DNA of 15,603 nucleotides, from the NCBI GenBank assembly GCA_002705575.1, contig PAHI01000065.1:1-15603 (forward strand). The letters are read 5' to 3'. The notes beneath the pieces were generated by a model. The model was not told the origin of the DNA and did not search any database. It was given only the letters and a program-made list of their open reading frames with translations. This document shows, piece after piece, positions 1 through 8,539 of the stretch. The position numbers and the translations under genes were made by a program. Position 1 is the stretch's first letter. Every line of letters starts with the position of its first letter. This stretch comes from Fidelibacterota bacterium. Its GTDB lineage: Bacteria; Marinisomatota; Marinisomatia; SCGC-AAA003-L08; GCA-002719095.

Positions 1-99
1 CATTTCCTTACTCAATAATCTTAGTTACAACGCCTGCGCCAACCGTATGACCACCTTCCCTGATAGCGAACCTAAGTTCTTTATCCATAGCAACAGGAG
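1..99. repeat. Terminal direct repeat, left copy (identical to 15505-15603)
   Basis: The first 99 bases of the window are identical, base for base, to the last 99 bases. On the minus strand the repeat contains the last 29 codons plus two bases of tuf, its TAA stop, and the seven bases GGAAATG. In the right-hand copy these seven bases run into the start codon of rpmG. Both ends of the repeat coincide with window edges, so it looks like terminal redundancy of a closed contig rather than a biological repeat with its own boundaries. An alternative is that the window lies between two nearly identical tuf loci. See the right copy and the findings. Confidence 0.95.
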
Positions 100-1198
100 T
101 TATTAATTCAATGTCAAGGTTAACATTATCTCCAGGCATTACCATCTCAGTTCCTGATGGAAGCTCGCAACTACCTGTAACATCAGTCGTCCTAAAATAA
201 AACTGAGGCCTATAGCCTTTAAAGAATGGAGTATGTCTTCCGCCTTCTTCCTTCTTCAAAACATACACCTCTGCCTTAAACTTCTTGTGAGGAGTAATTG
301 AACCTGGTTTAGCAATAACCTGACCTCTTTGAATATCTTCTTTATCAACACCTCTAAGAAGCAATCCAGCATTGTCACCAGCCTGACCTTCATCTAAAAT
401 CTTTCTAAACATTTCAACGCCTGTACAAACAGATTTTTTATCAGCATCCATTCCAATAATGTCAACATCTTCACCTACTTTTACCATACCTGATTCTATA
501 CGCCCCGTAGCAACAGTACCTCTACCTGTAATTGAAAAGACATCTTCAACAGGCATCAAAAATGTTTTATCAACATCTCTTTTTGGTGTAGGTATAAAAG
601 AGTCTACACTATCCATCAATTCATAAATCTTTTCTGCATCTGCCCCATTCCCATCAGAATTAAGAGCATTTAATGCTGAACCCTGTATAATAGGAGTGTC
701 ATCACCAGGGAAGCCATACTCTGTGAGCAATTCTCGCAACTCCATCTCAACCAACTCAAGCAATTCTGCGTCATCAACCTGATCGCACTTATTCATAAAA
801 ACGACAACAGAAGGAACATTAACCTGACGAGCTAATAACAAATGCTCTCTAGTTTGCTGCATTGGACCGTCTGTAGCCGCAACCACTAAAATAGCTCCGT
901 CCATTTGAGCTGCGCCAGTAATCATGTTTTTTATATAGTCTGCGTGACCCGGGCAATCCACATGAGCGTAATGACGCCCTTCAGTTTCATACTCTACATG
1001 AGCTGTATTGATTGTTATTCCTCTTTCTCTTTCTTCAGGAGCATTGTCAATATTTTCAAAATCCGTCTTCTCAGCCAAACCTTTTGCTGCCAAACACTTT
1101 GTTATAGCTGCAGTCAATGTTGTTTTCCCATGATCAACGTGACCTATAGTTCCAACATTAACATGGGGTTTAGTTCTTTCAAATTTTTGCTTTGACAT
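8..1198 (-). CDS. tuf: Translation elongation factor EF-Tu
   Basis: EF-Tu delivers aminoacyl-tRNA to the ribosomal A site as a GTP complex in the cytoplasm. The 396-aa product has the usual family length and all the GTPase motifs: G1 GHVDHGKT (19-26), G2 RGITI (59-63), G3 DCPGH (81-85), G4 NKCD (136-139) and G5 SAL (174-176). Beta-barrel domains II and III follow, and the C-terminus is the typical [10 protein letters not shown]. The ATG is supported by an AAGGAG ribosome-binding site at 1210-1215. The gene lies 23 bp after fusA and is the last complete gene of the str-type cluster. The stop codon is only seven bases from the window edge. Its final 92 bases recur at the right edge, either because there are two identical tuf genes or because this is one gene on a closed contig. 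No mutation or frameshift is seen. Confidence 0.98.
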   Translation of the reverse strand: MSKQKFERTKPHVNVGTIGHVDHGKTTLTAAITKCLAAKGLAEKTDFENIDNAPEERERGITINTAHVEYETEGRHYAHVDCPGHADYIKNMITGAAQMDGAILVVAATDGPMQQTREHLLLARQVNVPSVVVFMNKCDQVDDAELLELVEMELRELLTEYGFPGDDTPIIQGSALNALNSDGNGADAEKIYELMDSVDSFIPTPKRDVDKTFLMPVEDVFSITGRGTVATGRIESGMVKVGEDVDIIGMDADKKSVCTGVEMFRKILDEGQAGDNAGLLLRGVDKEDIQRGQVIAKPGSITPHKKFKAEVYVLKKEEGGRHTPFFKGYRPQFYFRTTDVTGSCELPSGTEMVMPGDNVNLDIELITPVAMDKELRFAIREGGHTVGAGVVTKIIE

Positions 1199-1209
1199 AT
1201 CTTTTCATA

Positions 1210-1215
1210 CTCCTT
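1210..1215 (-). promoter_or_regulatory. Shine-Dalgarno site of tuf
   Basis: The minus strand reads AAGGAG, 11 bases before the tuf ATG, inside the 23-bp gap after fusA. It is one of several clear Shine-Dalgarno sequences in the window and fixes the tuf start. It matters taxonomically because Bacteroidota, which the proteins otherwise resemble at superphylum level, mostly lack such sites. Confidence 0.7.
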
Positions 1216-1221
1216 ATTATT

Positions 1222-3306
1222 TTAACTCTCAACTTTACCATGAATTTTTTCAAGAATCTCTTTTTCAATTGACTGAGGAACTTTAGCATAATGAGAAAAT
1301 TGCATTGTAAACAAGGCTCGTCCCTGAGTCATAGACCTTAAATCAGTCGCATACCCAAACATTTCTCTCAATGGAACATCACAATCTAGAACCTGGCCAT
1401 CGCTTCTAAGCTGCATACCTTTAACGATACCCCTTCTAGACGTAACATCTCCATTAACAGAACCCACATAATCTTCCGGAGAAATAATCTCTAAAGACAT
1501 TACAGGCTCAACCAAAAAAGGAGAAGCCTTCTTAACAGCTTCTTTAAAAGCCATAGAACCAGCTATTCTAAATGCAATCTCACTAGAATCAACATCATGA
1601 TACGACCCATCAAGTAATATGACTTTCACATCTTCTATAGGGTATCCTGCAAGAACACCTGACTTCATCGTATCTTTAATTCCATATTCTACAGCAGGAA
1701 TATACTCTTTTGGAATATTTCCACCCTTTACCTTGTCTTCAAAAACAAACCCTTCGCCAGGCTCATTTGGCTCTAAACTAATAATTACATGACCATATTG
1801 ACCCCTTCCTCCAGACTGACGAGCAAATTTTGTATCTTGCTTATCAACAGAGTTAGCTATACATTCTTTATAGGCTACCTGAGGAGAGCCAGTATTAACC
1901 TTAACATTAAATTCTCTTTTAAGTCTATCAACTATAATATCTAGGTGAAGCTCACCCATACCAGAAATAACCATTTGTCCGGTCTCTTCATTGTTTTTTA
2001 TTTTAAATGTAGGATCTTCTTCAGCAAGCTTAACAAGCCCATCAGATAAATTTTCTTGATCTTGCTTTGTTGAAGGTTCAACAGAAATAGAAATTACAGG
2101 ATCTGGAATCTCTATTTTCTCAAGGACTATAGGATTTGATGAATCGCAAAGAGTATGACCGGTTCTTGTGTTTTTTAAACCTATCATTGCAGCAATCTCA
2201 CCCGTTCCAACAGTTTTCCTTTCCTCTCTTTTATTAGAGTGCATCAACATCAATCTTCCAACTCTTTCTTTTTTTCCTGAATTAGGATTGTAAATATGCT
2301 CACCTGTTGAAACTGAGCCAGAATACACTCTAAAAAAAGTCAGCCTACCAACGTAAGGGTCGGTAGCAATTTTAAACGCCAAAGCTGAAAAAGGCTCATT
2401 TTCTGAAACCTTCCTTACAATAGATTCATCTGATTCTGAAAAACCATTAGTATCTCCCAAGTCTAAGGGAGAGGGAAGAAAATCTATAACAGCATCAAGT
2501 ATCTGCTGAACTCCTTTATTTTTAAATGCAGAACCGCAAAAAGCAGGAATCATACTGCCATCAATAGTTGCCTTTCTTGCTGCTGCCTTCAATTCCGAAA
2601 CAAGAATCTCTTCATCAGATAGATACTTCTCCATAAGATTGTCATCATAAGATGCAACTTCTTCCAATAAATATTTACGCCAATTATCAGAAACTTCTTT
2701 TAAATCTTCAGGAATTTCAGTTGTATCGAAAACAGAACCATCATCTGAATTATACATAATAGCTTTCATGGTAACCAAATCAATCAAACCTGCAAAATTT
2801 TCTCCAGAACCAATAGGTAAGGCAAAAGGAACAGGCTTAGCACCTAACCTTTCTTTTATCATATCAACAACATTGTAAAAATCAGCGCCAGTTCTATCCA
2901 TTTTGTTAACAAAGGCTATTTTAGGTACACCATATTTGTTTGACTGCCTCCAAACTGTTTCTGATTGAGGCTCTACTCCTCCAACCGCACAAAACAATGC
3001 TACAGCTCCATCTAAAACCCTAAGAGCTCTCTCAACTTCAATTGTGAAATCAACGTGACCAGGAGTATCAATAATATTAATTCTGTTTTCATTCCACATT
3101 GCTGTGGTTGCAGCAGATGTTATGGTTATACCTCTTTCTTTTTCTTGCTCCATCCAATCCATAGTAGCACCGCCATCATGAACTTCACCCATTTTATGAA
3201 GACGTCCTGTATAATACAAAATTCTTTCAGTAGTTGTGGTTTTACCAGCATCAATATGAGCCATAATACCTATATTTCTAACCTTATCTAATTTAACATT
3301 CTTCAT
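1222..3306 (-). CDS. fusA: Translation elongation factor EF-G
   Basis: EF-G is the GTPase that drives translocation of tRNA and mRNA through the ribosome and, with RRF, helps recycle ribosomes. The 694-aa length is standard. The G domain shows G1 AHIDAGKT (16-23), G2 RGITI (58-62), G3 DTPGH (80-84) and G4 NKMD (134-137). A domain-III motif GMGELHLDI and the C-terminal domain IV/V region ([15 protein letters not shown], then [11 protein letters not shown]) follow. It lies three bases downstream of rpsG and 23 bp upstream of tuf, the classical str-operon position, which argues for the canonical translocase rather than an accessory EF-G paralogue. The ribosome-binding site is weak (AGGTAAAA just before ATG), so translation may be coupled to rpsG. 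Confidence 0.98.
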   Translation of the reverse strand: MKNVKLDKVRNIGIMAHIDAGKTTTTERILYYTGRLHKMGEVHDGGATMDWMEQEKERGITITSAATTAMWNENRINIIDTPGHVDFTIEVERALRVLDGAVALFCAVGGVEPQSETVWRQSNKYGVPKIAFVNKMDRTGADFYNVVDMIKERLGAKPVPFALPIGSGENFAGLIDLVTMKAIMYNSDDGSVFDTTEIPEDLKEVSDNWRKYLLEEVASYDDNLMEKYLSDEEILVSELKAAARKATIDGSMIPAFCGSAFKNKGVQQILDAVIDFLPSPLDLGDTNGFSESDESIVRKVSENEPFSALAFKIATDPYVGRLTFFRVYSGSVSTGEHIYNPNSGKKERVGRLMLMHSNKREERKTVGTGEIAAMIGLKNTRTGHTLCDSSNPIVLEKIEIPDPVISISVEPSTKQDQENLSDGLVKLAEEDPTFKIKNNEETGQMVISGMGELHLDIIVDRLKREFNVKVNTGSPQVAYKECIANSVDKQDTKFARQSGGRGQYGHVIISLEPNEPGEGFVFEDKVKGGNIPKEYIPAVEYGIKDTMKSGVLAGYPIEDVKVILLDGSYHDVDSSEIAFRIAGSMAFKEAVKKASPFLVEPVMSLEIISPEDYVGSVNGDVTSRRGIVKGMQLRSDGQVLDCDVPLREMFGYATDLRSMTQGRALFTMQFSHYAKVPQSIEKEILEKIHGKVES

Positions 3307-3309
3307 ATT

Positions 3310-3777
3310 TTACCTAAAATGAGCAAAGGCCTTATTAGCCTCTGCCATTTTGTGAGTATCTTCTTTTTTCTTTATTGTAGAACCATCATTATTGTAAGCA
3401 GCAATCAGCTCAGAAGCCAATTTATCAACCATACTGTTACCTTTTTTAGACCTCGCAAAAGATATAATCCACCTCATAGCCAAAGCTAATCTTCTATTTT
3501 CAGGAATCTCAATAGGAACCTGATACGTTGCACCGCCAATTCTCTTTGACTTTACCTCAACCACAGGCGAAGCGTTCTTAAGAGCTTTCTTAAAAACATC
3601 TATAGATTTATCTTTTTTTTCTTTTTTTTCAATCAAAGACAAACATTGATAAAATATTTTTTCTGCAATACTTTTCTTGCCACCTTTCATCAAGTTATTA
3701 ACAAACTTGGCGACAACTAAGTCTCCATAAATTGGATCAGGAACTATCTTTCTTTTCTCTGGTCTTCTTCTTCTCAT
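3310..3777 (-). CDS. rpsG: 30S ribosomal protein S7
   Basis: S7 is a primary assembly protein that nucleates the head of the 30S subunit and sits near the E-site tRNA. The 155-aa product has the typical basic N-terminus (MRRRRPEKR), the conserved IYGDLVVAKFVN segment, the RIGGATYQVP beta-hairpin region, RRLALAMRWI, and a DTHKMAEANKAFAHFR C-terminal end. It starts seven bases after rpsL and ends three bases before fusA. I see no Shine-Dalgarno before its ATG (the upstream bases are almost all A and T), which suggests translational coupling to rpsL. Codons for the lysine-rich stretch (EKKEKKDK) contain two A8 runs at 3613-3629. In E. coli S7 is the autoregulator of the str operon; whether that holds here cannot be read from the sequence. 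Confidence 0.98.
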   Translation of the reverse strand: MRRRRPEKRKIVPDPIYGDLVVAKFVNNLMKGGKKSIAEKIFYQCLSLIEKKEKKDKSIDVFKKALKNASPVVEVKSKRIGGATYQVPIEIPENRRLALAMRWIISFARSKKGNSMVDKLASELIAAYNNDGSTIKKKEDTHKMAEANKAFAHFR

Positions 3778-3784
3778 TTAAATT

Positions 3785-4159
3785 TTATTTTTTATCTTTT
3801 TTTGCGCCATACCTAGAGCGACTAGTCTTCCTTCCTTCTACACCAGAAGTATCCAAAACACCTCTAACAGTATGATACCTAACCCCTGGCAAATCCTTAA
3901 CTCTTCCACCTTCTATCAGCACTATAGAGTGTTCCTGTAAATTATGTCCCTCACCAGGAATATATGCTGCAACTTCAAAACCATTAGAAAGCCTTACTCT
4001 TGCAACTTTCCTAAGAGCTGAATTAGGTTTTTTAGGAGTTGTAGTATAAACCCTTGTACAAACCCCCCTTCTTTGTGGGCAAGCCATCAAAGCCGGAACC
4101 TTGTTTTTCTTTAATATTTTTTTTCTACCTTTTCTTACTAATTGATTTATTGTAGGCAT
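3785..4159 (-). CDS. rpsL: 30S ribosomal protein S12
   Basis: S12 sits at the decoding centre and controls accuracy of codon recognition. The 124-aa product carries the diagnostic segments [11 protein letters not shown] (lysines 43 and 44, Met counted) and [17 protein letters not shown] (Lys88, Asp89). These lysines are the positions whose change gives streptomycin resistance in E. coli, and here they are wild type. Asp89 corresponds to the residue that RimO methylthiolates in many bacteria. The ATG is set by a strong GGAGG four bases upstream. It is the first gene of the str part, separated from rpoC by 85 bp, the longest gap in the window. No truncation or unusual insertion. Confidence 0.98.
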   Translation of the reverse strand: MPTINQLVRKGRKKILKKNKVPALMACPQRRGVCTRVYTTTPKKPNSALRKVARVRLSNGFEVAAYIPGEGHNLQEHSIVLIEGGRVKDLPGVRYHTVRGVLDTSGVEGRKTSRSRYGAKKDKK

Positions 4160-4163
4160 ATTG

Positions 4164-4168
4164 CCTCC
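4164..4168 (-). promoter_or_regulatory. Strong Shine-Dalgarno site of rpsL
   Basis: The minus strand reads GGAGG four bases before the rpsL ATG. It is the best match to the anti-Shine-Dalgarno consensus in the window and comes at the point where the beta cluster gives way to the str cluster, so translation re-initiates here on its own rather than by coupling to the distant rpoC stop. Confidence 0.75.
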
Positions 4169-4193
4169 AAGTATAGCCTATAAAACTACAAAA

Positions 4194-4209
4194 TGCATTT
4201 ATTAATGCA
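4194..4209 (-). promoter_or_regulatory. Small stem-loop between rpoC and rpsL
   Basis: A perfect 6-bp inverted repeat (TGCATT / AATGCA) with a four-base AATA loop lies in the middle of the 85-bp rpoC-rpsL gap. On the transcribed strand it is followed by TTTTG and then a second T-rich stretch. The stem is short and AT-rich and the T tract is interrupted, so a full intrinsic terminator is unlikely. It may act as a weak attenuator or an RNA-processing site, or be chance in AT-rich DNA. Confidence 0.3.
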
Positions 4210-4244
4210 AACAAAAATATCTATTTTTTTTATTTGATTAAATT

Positions 4245-7200
4245 TTAACCAATCTTAGGAGCTTCTTCAACTGAATCTACTGTATCACTTTTCTTTTTGG
4301 GAGAAACAGTTATTTTTCTATTAGATTCGTTACCTGTTCCTGCAGGTATAAGCCTTCCTATTATCACATTCTCTTTTAAACCTCTAAGAAAGTCTGTCTT
4401 ACCTTCAACTGCGGCATCTGTAAGGACCCTTGTAGTCTCCTGGAAAGAAGCTGCAGATATAAAACTCTCAGTATTAAGAGATGCTCTGGTTATGCCTAAT
4501 AATAATGGAGTATAGGTGGCCGGCACACATTTCCTAACCTTTATTGTATTTTTTCCATTCTCTTTCAACTCTACATTTAATTCTTTAATATTGTCAAAAT
4601 AAGCAATGTCTCCTTTATCATAGTCTGAATCACCAGGATCTTTGACAACTCTTTTATTAGAAAGATCTATGTTTTCATTTTTTAAAACAAGCCTGCTAAC
4701 TCTATCACCTTTATAAAACTGAGAGTCTCCCGGCTCTGAAATCAACACCTTAAGCATCATTTGCCTAACAATAACCTCAATATGCTTATCATTTATACTA
4801 ACACCTTGTATCCTATAAACTTGCTGAATTGCATCTACAAGATACTCTTGAACTTTAGCAGATCCTTTAATAGCAAGAATATCCTTAGGTGAAACAGAGC
4901 CTTCGCAAAGCTTGTCTCCTGCTGTAATAAAGTCGTTATCGTGAACAAGAACATGCTTTCCATAAGGTATTTTATAAACCTTTTCTAAATCGCTGCCCAT
5001 TACATGAATCTCTCTTATTCCTCTTTTAATTTTTCCATATTTAACCCTACCATCTATTTCCGTTATAACAGCAGGATTCCATGGATTTCTTGCCTCAAAA
5101 AGCTCTGCAATTCTTGGAAGACCTCCTGTTATATCCATAGTTTTACCCATATCTTTAGGAATTTTAACCATTACTTCCCCAGCTGAAACTTTTTGACCTT
5201 CTTTTACAAGGACCGTCGCCTTAATTGGCAAAATACTAACACCTCCAATAATAGATTCACCCTTAGCACTCTCTATCTCTATATGAGGACTCAAGTTTCG
5301 ATTTTTAGATTCAGTTATAACAACCATTTTCTTACCATCATCAATAGCTTCTTCAACATAAGTCTCGCCATCAATCATATCTTTATATCTTATAACTCCA
5401 CTAGAACGAGCTAAAATAACATCAGTATATGGATCCCAAGAAAACAACATATCATGAGCCTTAACTTTAGCCCCATCTTTAACATGAAGCTTTGCTCCGT
5501 AGGGTACTTTCCAAGAAGAAATCACATTTTTATTTTTAATTAACTCTATTTCTCCATTCCTAACTACACAAACTTGATTTTTTAAACCAGTCTGCTCATC
5601 TTTAGTTGAAAGAGTTTGTAAGGCTTTAGAATATTTAACAACTCCATCAGAATTAGATTGTCTGCTTGATTGCTCAATCATCCTAGTTGCTGTCCCACCT
5701 ATGTGAAAAGTTCTCAATGTTAACTGAGTTCCTGGCTCACCTATTGATTGAGCAGCCATAATTCCAATAGCATCACCCAGTTCTGGATGTTTGTTTGTAG
5801 CTAAATTTAACCCATAACACATTCTGCACAAACCGTTAGCAGACTCGCAAGTCAGAACAGATCTAGCTTTAACTTGAAAAACACTTGCCTTAACAATTTT
5901 ACTTACAATTTTATCATCCATTAAGGTGTTAGCCTTAACAATAACTTCACCTGTTATAGAATCTATAACATCTTCAGCTGAATAACGGCCAATAATTCTT
6001 TCGCTTAAGGGTTCTATTATTTCTTCACCTTCTTTCAAGTCTTTTAATAAAACACCTTGAATTGTACCACAATCATCTTCTGATATAGTAAGGTCTTGAG
6101 CAACATCAACAAGCCTTCTCGTCAAATATCCGGCGTCAGCAGTTTTTAAGGCCGTATCAGCTAATCCTTTCCTTGCACCGTGAGTTGAAATAAAGTACTC
6201 AAACACAGACAAACCTTCTTTAAAATTAGACACAATAGGATTCTCAATAATCTCACCTGAGGATCCTGACATTGTTTTTTTAGGTTTTGCCATCAAACCT
6301 CTCATCCCAGCTAACTGCTTAATCTGGTCTTGACTCCCCCTAGCTCCAGAATCAGCCATCATATATAGAGCATTAAAACCTTTGTTGTCATTTTTCAATT
6401 CTTTAAACATTTCATTAGCAACATCAGTTGTAGCATGAGTCCAAACATCAATAACCTTATTATATCTCTCGCCCTCTGTTATAACTTTTTTATCAAAATT
6501 ATCCTGAACTGAATCAACTTTAGCAGCAGCCTTATTAATAATACCATCTTTTTCCTTAGGAATAATAATATCGTCTATTGCAATAGATAAGCCGCTCTGA
6601 AAAGCATAATAAAACCCTAAATCCTTCAATCTATCTAGAAATAAAACTGTTTCATAATTGCCAGCATCAGTATAACACTTATAAACAAGCTTCAATAAAT
6701 CTTTCTTACCTAGCCTTTGATTTATATATTCAATACCTTTAGGTAAAATATCATTAAAAATAATTCGACCAACCGTTGTATTCTCAATCAATGTCTCATC
6801 GTTAGGCCTAAAACTAACAATTGCATGTAGCGAAATCTCTTTATTGGCATAGGCTAATCGAGCCTCATCAAATGAAGATATAACTGACTTTTCTCCCAAC
6901 TCACCTTTCCTGCTGCGAGTCAAATAATAACAACCCAATATCATATCTTGAGATGGTATAGCTATAGGATTGCCTGTTGCCGGATGAAGGATATTATGAC
7001 TAGATAGCATTAAAAACCAAGCTTCCATCTTAGCCTCTGAAGATAAAGGAACATGGACTGCCATTTGATCACCGTCAAAATCTGCATTAAAAGCAGAGCA
7101 AACCAAAGGATGCAACCTAATAGCCTTACCATCAATTAATTTAGGCTGAAAGGCTTGAATACCTAGCCTGTGAAGAGTAGGCGCCCTATTTAGCAATACA

Positions 7201-8513
7201 GGGTGGTCTGACACAACATACTCTAAAACTTTATATACACTACTATCTTTTTGATCTATCAACATTTTAGCACTCTTTGGAGTATTTGCGTAATTTCTTT
7301 TTATTAATTCAGAAAGTACAATCGGCTTATACAACTCCATAGCCATCTCTTTAGGCAAACCGCACTCATGCAAATTTAATTCAGGGCCAACGACAATTAC
7401 TGAACGAGCAGAATAATCAACCCTTTTTCCTAACAAGTTTTGTCTAAATCTGCCAGTTTTCCCCTTAAGTGAATCACTGAGAGACTTTAAAGGTCTTCGC
7501 GTACCACTCCTTACTGCCGACTGATATCGACTATTATCCAACAAAGAGTCAACAGACTCTTGCAACATCCTTTTTTCATTTCTAAGTATAACATCAGGTG
7601 CTTTAATTTCAATCAACTGCTTCAATCTATTATTTCTAATAATTACTCTTCTATATAAATCATTCAAATCAGATGCTGCAAATCTACCTCCATCAAGAGG
7701 AACCAAAGGTCTTAGCTCTGGAGGTATTACCGGCAAAATACTTAAAATCATCCACTCAGGTTTGTTATACACAAACTTTTCTTTTCTAGGGTCAAATTTT
7801 CTTAAAATCCTTAAGCGCTTTAGAACATCTTCTTTTTTTTGATTTGATGTTTTGTCGTTATTCAATATTTCATGCAATTCTTTAATAGTAGACACTACAT
7901 CAATATTAGCTAACAATTCTTTAATAGCATTACCACCCATCAATGCCACAAAGTAGTTATCATCTTCTATATCTTTATCTGAAGCTGTTTCAATACCAAA
8001 CTCGTCTTGCAAATCCAAATATTCATCCTCATCAATTAAATCGCCATATTTCAACGAACTCTTTCCAGAATTAAGAACTACATATTTTTCATAATAAGTA
8101 ATGCTTTCTACCTGCTTAGTAGTATAACCCAACAAATTGCTGATTTTGCTTGGAATAGACCTAAGATACCAAAGATGTACAACAGGGACGGCTAATGTTA
8201 TGTGCCCAGTTCTTTCTCTTCTAACTGTCTTTCTTGTAACCTCAACACCACATCTATCACAAACTATATTTCTATATCTTATTCCTCTATACTTACCGCA
8301 ATTACACTCCCAATCTTTTACCGGGCCAAATATTTTTTCACAAAAAAGACCATCTTTTTCAGGCTTATAAGACCTATAATTAATTGTCTCTGGTTTTAAT
8401 ATTTCTCCATTTGATCGAGCTAATATCTCTTCAGGAGAAAGTAATCCCAAAGTTATTCTTGAAAATGAATTTGATTTTCTTGCATTACTACCTTTGGCTT
8501 TTATTTTGTACAT
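4245..8513 (-). CDS. rpoC: DNA-directed RNA polymerase subunit beta-prime
   Basis: Beta-prime forms half of the RNA polymerase cleft and supplies the catalytic metal site. The 1422-aa length is close to E. coli (1407). The N-terminal zinc-binding site has Cys70, Cys72, Cys85 and Cys88. The catalytic loop NADFDGD lies at 476-482 with Asp478, Asp480 and Asp482 coordinating magnesium. The second zinc site is visible as DDCGTIQG plus CESANGLCRMC. The bridge-helix and trigger-loop region includes GEPGTQLTLRTFHIGG, followed by a long beta-rich insertion (VPYGAKLHVKDGAKV and later repeats) that resembles the sandwich-barrel insertion of Gram-negative trigger loops. It starts 26 bp after rpoB, with an AAGGA site at 8521-8525, and ends 85 bp before rpsL. 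Intact throughout. Confidence 0.98.
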   Translation of the reverse strand: MYKIKAKGSNARKSNSFSRITLGLLSPEEILARSNGEILKPETINYRSYKPEKDGLFCEKIFGPVKDWECNCGKYRGIRYRNIVCDRCGVEVTRKTVRRERTGHITLAVPVVHLWYLRSIPSKISNLLGYTTKQVESITYYEKYVVLNSGKSSLKYGDLIDEDEYLDLQDEFGIETASDKDIEDDNYFVALMGGNAIKELLANIDVVSTIKELHEILNNDKTSNQKKEDVLKRLRILRKFDPRKEKFVYNKPEWMILSILPVIPPELRPLVPLDGGRFAASDLNDLYRRVIIRNNRLKQLIEIKAPDVILRNEKRMLQESVDSLLDNSRYQSAVRSGTRRPLKSLSDSLKGKTGRFRQNLLGKRVDYSARSVIVVGPELNLHECGLPKEMAMELYKPIVLSELIKRNYANTPKSAKMLIDQKDSSVYKVLEYVVSDHPVLLNRAPTLHRLGIQAFQPKLIDGKAIRLHPLVCSAFNADFDGDQMAVHVPLSSEAKMEAWFLMLSSHNILHPATGNPIAIPSQDMILGCYYLTRSRKGELGEKSVISSFDEARLAYANKEISLHAIVSFRPNDETLIENTTVGRIIFNDILPKGIEYINQRLGKKDLLKLVYKCYTDAGNYETVLFLDRLKDLGFYYAFQSGLSIAIDDIIIPKEKDGIINKAAAKVDSVQDNFDKKVITEGERYNKVIDVWTHATTDVANEMFKELKNDNKGFNALYMMADSGARGSQDQIKQLAGMRGLMAKPKKTMSGSSGEIIENPIVSNFKEGLSVFEYFISTHGARKGLADTALKTADAGYLTRRLVDVAQDLTISEDDCGTIQGVLLKDLKEGEEIIEPLSERIIGRYSAEDVIDSITGEVIVKANTLMDDKIVSKIVKASVFQVKARSVLTCESANGLCRMCYGLNLATNKHPELGDAIGIMAAQSIGEPGTQLTLRTFHIGGTATRMIEQSSRQSNSDGVVKYSKALQTLSTKDEQTGLKNQVCVVRNGEIELIKNKNVISSWKVPYGAKLHVKDGAKVKAHDMLFSWDPYTDVILARSSGVIRYKDMIDGETYVEEAIDDGKKMVVITESKNRNLSPHIEIESAKGESIIGGVSILPIKATVLVKEGQKVSAGEVMVKIPKDMGKTMDITGGLPRIAELFEARNPWNPAVITEIDGRVKYGKIKRGIREIHVMGSDLEKVYKIPYGKHVLVHDNDFITAGDKLCEGSVSPKDILAIKGSAKVQEYLVDAIQQVYRIQGVSINDKHIEVIVRQMMLKVLISEPGDSQFYKGDRVSRLVLKNENIDLSNKRVVKDPGDSDYDKGDIAYFDNIKELNVELKENGKNTIKVRKCVPATYTPLLLGITRASLNTESFISAASFQETTRVLTDAAVEGKTDFLRGLKENVIIGRLIPAGTGNESNRKITVSPKKKSDTVDSVEEAPKIG

Positions 8514-8539
8514 TTATTAATCCTTGATTATTTTTAAAA

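Noticed and set aside
905..1195. Open frames on the plus strand opposite tuf, fusA, rpoC, rpoB, rplL, rplA and nusG (for example 905-1195, 11448-11795, 12389-12763)
   Set aside because: Each lies fully or almost fully antisense to a strongly recognised housekeeping gene, has low-complexity Ser/Ile/Phe-rich composition, and shows no recognisable domain. The 12389-12763 frame is a mirror of the alanine-rich L7/L12 hinge.
4170..4175. TATACT on the minus strand before rpsL as a -10 promoter element
   Set aside because: Transcription from it would begin within or beyond the rpsL ribosome-binding site, and there is no good -35 element at 16-18 bp. It is most likely chance in AT-rich DNA.
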